The position numbers and the translations under genes are program-made. A DNA stretch of 37,325 bases from a virus, in IMG/VR virus record IMGVR_UViG_3300019124_000020, positions 1 to 37,325 of that record; one strand, 5' to 3'. The notes beneath the pieces were generated by a model. It saw only the letters and a list, made by a program, of their open reading frames with translations. It had not been told where the DNA came from and made no database searches. Positions 18,726 through 25,039 of this stretch are shown here, piece after piece (positions within the stretch are counted from its first letter, which is position 1; each line of letters begins with the position of its first letter).

Positions 18726-20252
18726 ATGCAAGGAGCAGGCGCACGTTACCGCCAGCTTGAAGGCAAGCGTGACCCGTTCCTCCGTCGTGCCCGTGAAGCA
18801 GCGAAGCTCACCATACCCTCGCTGCTCCCTCCTGATCTTCACACCGGGGAGTCTGTTCTCCCCACCCCATTCCAAGGGCTTGGTGCCCGAGGGGTGAACA
18901 ACCTCTCGTCCAAGTTACTACTGGCCCTGCTGCCACCCAACAGCCCCTTCTTCCGTCTGACCATCGACGACTACTCGCTGGAGCAGATGACCCAACGCGA
19001 GGGGATGCGGGCGGAAGTCGAGGAAGCCCTCGGCAAGATCGAGCGGGCCACCATGTCGGAAATCGAAACGTCTGCCGTGCGGGTCACTGCGGGTGAGGTT
19101 CTCAAGCACCTGCTGGTTACCGGCAATTCGCTGATGTACCTGCCGCATGATGGTGGGGTAAAGATGTTCCGCCTGGACCGCTACGTGGTCGTCCGCGACC
19201 CGATGGGGAACGTGCTGGAGATCATCGTCAAGGAGAGCATCAGCCCCAAGCTGCTGCCCCGCGAGATGGGCCTGACCGAGGAGTCCAACGACCTCAACCC
19301 TGACAAGACCATCGACCTGTTCACCCACATCCATCTCGATGAGAGCGGTAAGAAGTGGAAGGTGTACCAAGAGGTCAAGAACCTCAAGGTGCCAGGAACC
19401 GATGGTGACTACCCGCTCGACAAGTCCCCGTGGCTCCCGCTGCGATTCACCAAGATCGACGGCGAGGACTACGGACGTGGGTACGTGGAGGAATACTACG
19501 GTGACCTCCGCTCCCTCGAAGCCCTCACGCAGGCCATCGTCGAGGGTTCCGCTGCATCGGCGAAGGTTCTCTTCCTGGTGAACCCCAACGGGGTCACGCA
19601 ACAGAAGACCCTGACTGAGGCTCCGAACGGTGCTGTCCGCAGCGGCAATGCCGAAGACGTGACCGTCCTTCAGGTGCAGAAGTTCGCGGACTTCCGCGTG
19701 GCCCTGGAGACAGTCGAAGCCATCAGCCAGCGGCTGTCCTATGCCTTCCTGCTGAACTCCGCAGTGCAACGCTCGGGTGACCGGGTGACCGCCGAGGAGA
19801 TTCGGTACATGGCGAACGAACTGGAGTCAGCCCTTGGTGGCGTGTACTCGATTCTGAGCCTGGAGTTCCAGCTGCCCCTGGTGAAAACCATCATGCACCG
19901 GCTGGAGAAGCAGCGGCGCATTCCGTCGCTCCCGAAGGGCACTGTCCGTCCCGCCATCACCACCGGCCTGGAAGCACTCGGTCGCGGTAATGACCTCAAC
20001 AAGCTCGACCTGTTCCTGGCAGGCGCAGTCCAGGCTCTTGGACCCGATGTGGTCAAGGAGCGCATCAACGCTGGTGACTACCTGACTCGCCGTGCGACTG
20101 CCTTGGGCATCGACGCGAAGGGTCTGGTACTGACCGACCAGCAGATCAGGGAACAGCAGGCAGAACAGCAGGAGGACGCCCTCAATGCTGCGATGGCTGG
20201 CACTGGTATGGACATGGCGACTGAGGTCGTGAAAGGAGCAATGAAGGCATGA
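18726..20252 (+). CDS. Portal (head-tail connector) protein, gp8-like
   Basis: A 508-residue portal forming the ring through which DNA is packaged and ejected (T7 gp8 is 536 residues). I prefer ATG 18726, six bases after GGAGG (18715-18719), because ATG 18720 directly abuts that site. Typical segments are RDPFLRRAREAAKLTIPSLL, GARGVNNLSSKLLLALLPP, PFFRLTIDDY and a late SYAFLLNSAVQRSGDRVTAE with EIRYMANELE, all familiar from T7-like portals. The C-terminus is helical and Gln/Ala-rich. The stop overlaps the next small gene as ATGA. Confidence 0.95.
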   Translation: MQGAGARYRQLEGKRDPFLRRAREAAKLTIPSLLPPDLHTGESVLPTPFQGLGARGVNNLSSKLLLALLPPNSPFFRLTIDDYSLEQMTQREGMRAEVEEALGKIERATMSEIETSAVRVTAGEVLKHLLVTGNSLMYLPHDGGVKMFRLDRYVVVRDPMGNVLEIIVKESISPKLLPREMGLTEESNDLNPDKTIDLFTHIHLDESGKKWKVYQEVKNLKVPGTDGDYPLDKSPWLPLRFTKIDGEDYGRGYVEEYYGDLRSLEALTQAIVEGSAASAKVLFLVNPNGVTQQKTLTEAPNGAVRSGNAEDVTVLQVQKFADFRVALETVEAISQRLSYAFLLNSAVQRSGDRVTAEEIRYMANELESALGGVYSILSLEFQLPLVKTIMHRLEKQRRIPSLPKGTVRPAITTGLEALGRGNDLNKLDLFLAGAVQALGPDVVKERINAGDYLTRRATALGIDAKGLVLTDQQIREQQAEQQEDALNAAMAGTGMDMATEVVKGAMKA

Positions 20253-20419
20253 CGGAGCAAGTCAAACCCGAAGCAGGCGCTGACGCCCCGAAGGTGGAAC
20301 CGAAGGAGACCGCCAAGAAGGGTGCCAGCAAGGAGAAACAAGCCGCTCCCACCGAGAAGGTGGTGAACGGCAAGCGTGAGGTGACTCTACCGAACGGCAT
20401 GAAGGTCACCTACAACTGA
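20249..20419 (+). CDS. Lys/Glu/Ala-rich 56-aa protein
   Basis: The ATG overlaps the portal stop (ATGA), and GAAAGGAG lies ten bases upstream. The product is low-complexity and charged (PKVEPKETAKKGASKEKQAA) with a short ordered end (REVTLPNGMKVTYN). No family is known to me. Its position between portal and scaffold suggests a minor head or assembly role. It could act as an accessory of scaffolding, but that is a guess. The next gene starts eleven bases later. Confidence 0.6.
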   Translation: MTEQVKPEAGADAPKVEPKETAKKGASKEKQAAPTEKVVNGKREVTLPNGMKVTYN

Positions 20420-20430
20420 GGAGAAACACG

Positions 20431-21213
20431 ATGACTGATTTTGTCCAACCGCAGGTTGACACCAGTGGCAAGGGACCGGAGGGCCACGAAGCCGCCATGA
20501 TCGCCAAGGTCGATCAGGTGGAAGCCTTCCTGCAACAGCAGCAACAGGCACAGCAGCAAAGCCAAGAGCCGCCGAAGCTGGCTGGCAAGTTCGCCTCCCC
20601 GGCAGAACTGGAGAAAGCCTATCTGGAACTGGAGAAAAAGCTCGGCGCTCAGTCGCAGCAGCAGAGCCAGCAGGCCAACGCTGGCGGCATGACCGAACAG
20701 AAGGCCGCTGAACTGGTTCAGAACGCAGGCATCGACATCGACTCGATGGCGAACTACTTCTACCAGAACGGCGGACTCTCCGAGGACCACTACGCGACCC
20801 TGGAGAAGGCGGGCATCCCCCGTGCGTTCGTGGACCAGTACATCGACGGTGTGCAGGCCACGGCGAACCAGATGCGCGACGGCATCATGACCAAGATCGG
20901 TGGTGCCGAAGCGTTCCAGGGCATGGCCCAGTGGGCGCAGGCCAACCTGACCCCGGCAGAACTCGCCGCCTACAACAAGGCGGTGGACAGCCAGGACATG
21001 ACCGTGGTGGAGAACGCCGTCCTCGGTCTGGCCTTCCGCTACCAGCAGGCGATGGGTCGTGATCCGAAGCTGCTTGGTGGTGGCAACGCTGGTGCTTCCG
21101 GCTTCCAGTCGGTGGCGCAACTGGTGGAGGCCATGAAAGACCCGCGCTACGAGAAAGACCCGGCCTACCGCCGCGAGGTGGAGCAGCGTCTGGCCCGCAG
21201 CAACATCATGTGA
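20431..21213 (+). CDS. Capsid assembly scaffolding protein, gp9-like
   Basis: A 260-residue protein (T7 gp9 is about 307) that guides procapsid formation and leaves before maturation. Start with GAGGAGAAA upstream. A Gln-rich helix (FLQQQQQAQQQSQE) is followed by KLAGKFASPAELEKAYLELE, the segment typical of this family, a second Gln-rich linker, and a helical C-terminal half ending YRREVEQRLARSNIM, the part expected to touch the capsid protein. Order portal, scaffold, capsid matches T7, though here a spanin cassette intervenes. Confidence 0.9.
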   Translation: MTDFVQPQVDTSGKGPEGHEAAMIAKVDQVEAFLQQQQQAQQQSQEPPKLAGKFASPAELEKAYLELEKKLGAQSQQQSQQANAGGMTEQKAAELVQNAGIDIDSMANYFYQNGGLSEDHYATLEKAGIPRAFVDQYIDGVQATANQMRDGIMTKIGGAEAFQGMAQWAQANLTPAELAAYNKAVDSQDMTVVENAVLGLAFRYQQAMGRDPKLLGGGNAGASGFQSVAQLVEAMKDPRYEKDPAYRREVEQRLARSNIM

Positions 21214-21221
21214 GGTGGCCT

Positions 21222-21761
21222 ATGACCGCACCGCTTGGTCTCCGTGGCTGGCTGGCGGTCGCCCTGGTGGTCCTGAGTCTCGTTCTGGGTTGGACCACCA
21301 GCCACTACCGCTCCAAGGCCGCAGCCTTCAACCAGCAGTTGACTGTGTTGCAGGCCCGGGTCGCACTCCAGAACCAAGAGGCTGAACGCAAGCTGGCCGA
21401 ACTGACCCGCGAACGTGACGCCAAACAGGCCGAACTGGACGCCTTCCACGTTTCTCAGGAGAAGAAAGATGCGGCTGCAAAAGCTGAAATCGCTCGTCTT
21501 ACTACTGAGCTTGAGCAGCGCCCTATCCGGGTGCGCGTCGTCTCCCAGCCCAGTACCTGTGGGAGTGGTGGTGGAAGCCCCCAAGGTGACAGCACCGCCC
21601 CTTCCAGCCCTGGTCCGTCAGACGGAACCGAAGCCTACGGGCTACTTCCAGAAGCGAATCATCGACGCCTTGTCGCAGTGATTGCCGAAGCGGAGGCGAT
21701 CAACGCCGCCTACGCCTCGTGCAGGGCGCGTCTGTTCGCCCAGGAAGAAGCTCCGCGCTGA
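21222..21761 (+). CDS. Inner-membrane spanin (Rz-like)
   Basis: A 179-residue i-spanin that, with its outer-membrane partner, fuses the envelope at lysis. I start at ATG 21222 after GAGGTGG; GTG 21210 is possible but overlaps the upstream stop. Residues 7-26 form one membrane helix (GLRGWLAVALVVLSLVLGW), then a long coiled coil (about 30-105) with Arg/Glu/Ala heptads, and a C-terminal periplasmic part with two cysteines. The o-spanin gene lies entirely within it in the +1 frame. Spanins between scaffold and capsid are unusual; T7 keeps them after the fibre genes. A phage promoter overlaps the stop codon. Confidence 0.85.
   Translation: MTAPLGLRGWLAVALVVLSLVLGWTTSHYRSKAAAFNQQLTVLQARVALQNQEAERKLAELTRERDAKQAELDAFHVSQEKKDAAAKAEIARLTTELEQRPIRVRVVSQPSTCGSGGGSPQGDSTAPSSPGPSDGTEAYGLLPEANHRRLVAVIAEAEAINAAYASCRARLFAQEEAPR
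21469..21681 (+). CDS. Outer-membrane spanin lipoprotein (Rz1-like)
   Basis: A 70-residue lipoprotein nested in the i-spanin gene in the +1 frame, starting at ATG 21469 with AGGAG upstream. The signal sequence (KLKSLVLLLSLSSA) ends in the lipobox LSGC, giving a lipidated Cys. A proline-rich stretch follows (SPSPVPVGVVVEAPKVTAPP), then a short helix (YFQKRIIDAL). This is the classic embedded Rz1 design. It would bridge the periplasm by joining the C-terminal end of the i-spanin. Confidence 0.85.
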   Translation: MRLQKLKSLVLLLSLSSALSGCASSPSPVPVGVVVEAPKVTAPPLPALVRQTEPKPTGYFQKRIIDALSQ

Positions 21762-21778
21762 TTGCCACACAGTTATGG
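21760..21778 (+). promoter_or_regulatory. Phage RNAP promoter P8 (capsid promoter)
   Basis: GATTGCCACACAGTTATGG, overlapping the i-spanin stop. Its position matches the strong capsid promoter phi10 of T7. Its transcript would begin with the hairpin at 21777. Confidence 0.8.
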
Positions 21779-21795
21779 AGGAACAGGCTTCCTCC
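21777..21795 (+). other. 5'-end hairpin of capsid transcript
   Basis: GGAGGAA (21777-21783) pairs perfectly with TTCCTCC (21789-21795) around a five-base loop. If transcription starts at the promoter's GG, this is the first structure in the RNA. T7 late transcripts also begin with a small hairpin that protects them from decay. Confidence 0.55.
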
Positions 21796-21818
21796 TCTCC
21801 TGTGGTTGTTTTCTCCTT

Positions 21819-21851
21819 GCCCCCTTGAGTTCGACTTGAGGGGGCTTTTTT
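21819..21851 (+). terminator. Intrinsic terminator between P8 and capsid
   Basis: GCCCCCT (21819-21825) pairs with AGGGGGC (21839-21845), followed by six T. It stands 41 bases after promoter P8 and 268 bases before the capsid gene, so it would either end incoming transcripts or make a short RNA from P8. Confidence 0.75.
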
Positions 21852-21855
21852 CAAC

Positions 21856-22118
21856 CCATTGAAAGGAGGTGATCCACCTTCTCCGGTGTGACGGGCCGGC
21901 ATTCCCCGTACTCAGTGTGACCCCACGTCGGGAGACGTTAGGTCATGCGACCTCGTGACGTTGATACGCAAACCGCACTGGCAGCAAAGCCGGTGGTTGC
22001 AACCTGAAGTTCTTCACCACACAACCTTAGCCTCTGCGGAGACAACTTTGTGTGACGTGCGTGAGTGGGCTGATGGGAGCGAACAACTCTCTTCAACGCA
22101 TTCATGAGGTGACAACAA
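21856..22118 (+). ncRNA. Structured capsid leader RNA with anti-16S segments
   Basis: No open frame of use lies in these 263 bases, but several stems do: ACGTC-GGGA-GACGT (21925-21938), AGGTC-ATGC-GACCT (21940-21953), a 10-bp stem with a two-base bulge (21971-21998), and CACACAA (22018-22024) with TTGTGTG (22048-22054). GTGTGAC occurs at 21886, 21915 and 22050. AAAGGAGGTGATCCA (21862-21876) is complementary to the 3' tail of bacterial 16S rRNA. GGTGTGACGGGC (21885-21896) is complementary to the conserved 16S sequence around E. coli 1401-1412. The capsid Shine-Dalgarno, GAGGTGA, is at 22106. It is either a structured 5' leader or a separate RNA; the fold is from reading, not computed. Confidence 0.5.
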
Positions 22119-23075
22119 ATGTCCAACGCGATCGTTTCGCGTCTTGGTCAGGTCAATGGCGCAGGTGCCGTTGATGCCCTGTTTCTGAAGGTCTTCGCAG
22201 GGGAAGTTCTGACCAGCTTCGAGAAGACCAACGTGATGATGGACAAGCACATGGTGCGGACCATCTCCAATGGCAAGTCCGCGCAGTTCCCGGTTATGGG
22301 CCGTGGCTCGGCTTACTACCACACCCCTGGTGAGTTCATCCCGGGTGGGCAGATCAAGCACGCAGAGCGCACCATCACCATCGACGAACTGCTGATCGCC
22401 CCGGCGTTCATCGCTTCCATCGACGAGGCCAAGAACCACTACGACGTGCGTTCGGTGTACTCGAAGGAGCTGGGTGCCAAGCTGGCGAACACGATGGACA
22501 AGCACATCCTCCAGACTGCCGTCCAGGCCGCTCGTTCCACCAAGACCATCGACGACGCCGACCAGTTCGGTGGCACTCAGCTGACGCTGGCTTCCGCTGG
22601 CGATGCGAACAGCGGTGACGCCCTGGCTGATGCCATGTTCGAGGCCGCTCGCATCTTCGATGAGAAGTTCGTTCCGAACGACGCCCGGTTCTTCTTCGTG
22701 CGTCCCGCGCAGTTCTATGCGATGGCGAAGTCCACGAAGGTTCTGAACCGCGACTGGGGCGGCGAAGGGAGCTACGCTGGCGGCAACGTCATCCGCGTGG
22801 CTGGTCTGACCATCGTCAAGACCAACAACCTGCCCGGTAGTGTCGTGGCGAACGGCTCCCTGGAAGCTGGCACCGGCAACAAGTATGCGGGTGACTACAG
22901 CAAGACCGTGGGTCTGGCGATGCATCCGTCTGCCGTGGGTACGGTGAAGCTGCTCGACCTGGCTATGGAAGGTGAGTACCAGATCAACCGCCAAGGCCAC
23001 CTGATGGTGGCGAAGTACGCGGTGGGTCATGGTGTTCTGCGTCCTGAAGCCGCTGTCGAAGTCCGTATTCCGTAA
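22119..23075 (+). CDS. Major capsid protein, gp10-like
   Basis: A 318-residue HK97-fold capsid protein (T7 gp10A is about 345). GAGGTGA lies six bases before the ATG. Recognisable segments are ALFLKVFAGEVLTSFEKTNV, the HTPGEFIPGGQ loop, ITIDELLIAPAFIASIDEAK and the late GYxI-type region (LDLAMEGEYQINRQGHLMV). No slippage sequence is seen before the stop, so a T7-like 10B frameshift product is not predicted. It lies between the long structured leader and a terminator, consistent with very high expression. Confidence 0.96.
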   Translation: MSNAIVSRLGQVNGAGAVDALFLKVFAGEVLTSFEKTNVMMDKHMVRTISNGKSAQFPVMGRGSAYYHTPGEFIPGGQIKHAERTITIDELLIAPAFIASIDEAKNHYDVRSVYSKELGAKLANTMDKHILQTAVQAARSTKTIDDADQFGGTQLTLASAGDANSGDALADAMFEAARIFDEKFVPNDARFFFVRPAQFYAMAKSTKVLNRDWGGEGSYAGGNVIRVAGLTIVKTNNLPGSVVANGSLEAGTGNKYAGDYSKTVGLAMHPSAVGTVKLLDLAMEGEYQINRQGHLMVAKYAVGHGVLRPEAAVEVRIP

Positions 23076-23094
23076 TTCGGACTGAACCACTCGT

Positions 23095-23135
23095 AAGGGG
23101 GTCATGAGGTTAATCCTCGTGATCCCCTTTTTTTT
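23095..23135 (+). terminator. Strong terminator after capsid
   Basis: AAGGGG and TCATGAGG (23095-23109) pair with CCTCGTGA and CCCCTT across a five-base loop, about 14 pairs with one mismatch, and eight T follow. It is the counterpart of T7 T-phi. A near copy lies at 24407. Confidence 0.88.
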
Positions 23136-23153
23136 CGACTTTGGAGAACAAGA

Positions 23154-24230
23154 ATGCTGGTGACTGATAGCACCACTGGTGTGTCGGAGGCTCGGCAGCG
23201 TGACCGCGACGAAGGTCTGATCACATCGCTGAATGAAGCCTTCCGAGACGACTTCACAGCTGGTCTGGACCCGAGCAACTGGCGTGTCGTCATCCAGGGG
23301 CCGAACCAGACTCTCGACAACAGTGTCCCGTCCGAGTTCCGCATCAACGCCGGAACGGGAGCGAACCAAGAGACCATCATCCGTAGCCGTCGTGGCTTCA
23401 AGATGCCCTTCCGCGTGTGGTTCACTGGTCGCTTGTCGCAGCGTATCGCCAACCAAGAGTTCTGCTTGGAGTTGGTGAACGAGGTGGGCGACATGGCCGC
23501 CCGCTGGCACTTCGACGGCATAACGGCCACCAACGCGAAGATTCGCACCGTGAACGGCGGCGTCAGCGGTACTGAATCGACGCTGACCATTGCCACCACT
23601 GCGAGCAACACGATCTTCGAGATCGACATGGGCGTTGACGAGGTGAACTTCGCGCAGCTTGCTGTGGACAGCACGGCGAACCGGACTGTCACGGCCTGCC
23701 GCACGGTCCGCACCCCTGACCCGAACGACACCTACTACGTTCAGATTCGGGCCAAGAACCTGGGAAGCGCCCCGGCGAGCAATACCGCGCTGTTCATGGA
23801 AGCGGTGTCCGTCATGGACATCACCGAGGTATGCGCGGAGGTGAACGGTCGAGGCGACAGCGCCGGTAACCGTGCTGCGGTCGTCGTCGTGGCAAACGCA
23901 CCCAACCGTCCTGCCTACGGCTGGAACAACGACACGACCACTGCCCTGGCTGCGAACGCCACCTTCACGGGCACCTCGCGGGATCACAACACGAGCAACG
24001 CGGCCCTGAACTTCGTGGCGACCTTCAGCACGGACCAACCGGGAACTGCGCGGATCGAAATGTCCAACGACGCCACCACGTGGCGACGGGCTACCCCGGA
24101 TACCGCTGTAGCTGCGAACTCTCCGGTGACGCTTTCGGTTCCGATCCTGACCCGGTACTACCGCGTCATCTACGTGAACGGGGGAACCGCTCAGGGCTTC
24201 CTGATGATCAACTCTCGCTCGGTGCAGTGA
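23154..24230 (+). CDS. Putative head decoration or minor capsid protein
   Basis: A 358-residue protein with TTGGAGAA before the ATG. It is not part of the T7 gene set. The first 220 residues are beta-rich (RVVIQGPNQTLDNSVPSEFR, FRVWFTGRLSQRIANQEFCL, ARWHFDGITATNAKI) and look like a jelly-roll or lectin-like sandwich. The last 80 (LNFVATFSTDQPGTARIEM to YYRVIYVNGGTAQGFLMI) look like a second, Ig-like sandwich. There is no catalytic signature. Its place directly after the capsid gene, isolated by two related terminators, suggests a capsid surface (decoration) protein made in large amounts. The domain calls are by eye. Confidence 0.5.
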   Translation: MLVTDSTTGVSEARQRDRDEGLITSLNEAFRDDFTAGLDPSNWRVVIQGPNQTLDNSVPSEFRINAGTGANQETIIRSRRGFKMPFRVWFTGRLSQRIANQEFCLELVNEVGDMAARWHFDGITATNAKIRTVNGGVSGTESTLTIATTASNTIFEIDMGVDEVNFAQLAVDSTANRTVTACRTVRTPDPNDTYYVQIRAKNLGSAPASNTALFMEAVSVMDITEVCAEVNGRGDSAGNRAAVVVVANAPNRPAYGWNNDTTTALAANATFTGTSRDHNTSNAALNFVATFSTDQPGTARIEMSNDATTWRRATPDTAVAANSPVTLSVPILTRYYRVIYVNGGTAQGFLMINSRSVQ

Positions 24231-24231
24231 T

Positions 24232-24384
24232 ATGGCGAACGTGCCTGAGACTTTCAATCCGGCAATCGCCCATCTCGTGGACGCGGACGGCAACGTCTTC
24301 CAAGTCTTGAACGAGGCGGGCGATGACTGGGACGAAGCGGCCACGCAAGCGGCCTACCGGGCGGCTCATCCCGAGCTTCCCTAA
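24232..24384 (+). CDS. Acidic 50-aa protein
   Basis: ATG 24232 comes one base after the previous stop, so re-initiation is likely; no clear Shine-Dalgarno is visible. The product (about 50 residues) is acidic and helical after a short beta-like start (HLVDADGNVFQVLNEAGDDW, then DEAATQAAYRAAHPELP). It lies in the same transcription unit as the putative decoration protein. It could be a small partner of it, but no family is known to me. Confidence 0.5.
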   Translation: MANVPETFNPAIAHLVDADGNVFQVLNEAGDDWDEAATQAAYRAAHPELP

Positions 24385-24406
24385 GTCCCACCACTCTCAC
24401 CCAACG

Positions 24407-24440
24407 GGGTCATGAGGTTCGTCCTCATGGCCCTTTTTTT
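24407..24440 (+). terminator. Second copy of capsid-type terminator
   Basis: GGG-T-CATGAGG (24407-24417) pairs with CCTCATG-G-CCC (24423-24433), 11 pairs with one U-G wobble, loop TTCGT, then T tract. Sequence GGGGTCATGAGGTT and the following TTTTTCGAC-TTTGG match the terminator at 23095, showing duplication. Confidence 0.85.
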
Positions 24441-24457
24441 CGACCTTTGGGGTTTCT

Positions 24458-25039
24458 ATGCTCTCTCCAACGACTGAACTGGAAGCCATCAACACGATGC
24501 TGTCCACCATCGGGGAAGCCCCGGTGAACACGGTTGAGGACAACGGGATTGTCGATGCCGTGATTGCCCGTCAGATTCTTCGGGCGACCTCCCGTGAAGT
24601 GCAGGCGCGGGGATGGCACTTCAACACCGAAAAGGGGTATCCGATCAACCCCGATGCGGAGGGTTTCCTCCTGCTGCCCTCCACGGTCTTGCGCTGTGAC
24701 TCCGTGGAATCTGATCAGGGAATTGATGTGGTCGTGCGCGGCAATCGCCTCTACGACCGCAAGCGCCACTCCTTCGTCTTCGACAAGCCGGTCAAGGTCG
24801 ATCTGCTGATCCTGCTGCCGTTCGACGACCTACCTGAGGTGGCGCGGTACTACATCACCGTGCGGTCTTCCCGTGTCTTCCAAGAACGGGTCGTCGGCTC
24901 CGAGTCGCTGTCGAAGTTCAACCAGCAGGACGAACTCCGCGCCCTGGTGGCCCTTCAGGACTACGAAGCCGAGACCGCTGACTACAACATGCTGAGTGAC
25001 AACTACTCGGTCGCTCGTGTTCTGGATCGCAACCCATGA
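24458..25039 (+). CDS. Tail tubular protein A, gp11-like
   Basis: A 193-residue tail gatekeeper protein (T7 gp11 is 196) that joins the portal to the nozzle. The N-terminus ELEAINTMLSTIGEAPVNTV and the segment REVQARGWHFNTEKGYPI are hallmarks of the family. Helical C-terminal part ends YSVARVLDR. Start lies after TTTGGGG, a weak site. It overlaps gp12-like by four bases (ATGA). Confidence 0.94.
   Translation: MLSPTTELEAINTMLSTIGEAPVNTVEDNGIVDAVIARQILRATSREVQARGWHFNTEKGYPINPDAEGFLLLPSTVLRCDSVESDQGIDVVVRGNRLYDRKRHSFVFDKPVKVDLLILLPFDDLPEVARYYITVRSSRVFQERVVGSESLSKFNQQDELRALVALQDYEAETADYNMLSDNYSVARVLDRNP

Noticed and set aside
22070-22090. CTGATG...CGAA resembling a hammerhead ribozyme core
   Set aside because: The CUGAUGA and GAAA core elements are incomplete and no flanking stems place them correctly.
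22014-24344. 776-codon open frame on the minus strand across the capsid region
   Set aside because: It is antisense to capsid and decoration genes, Arg/Val/His-rich with no domain pattern, and has no ribosome-binding site. High GC at third positions produces such shadows.
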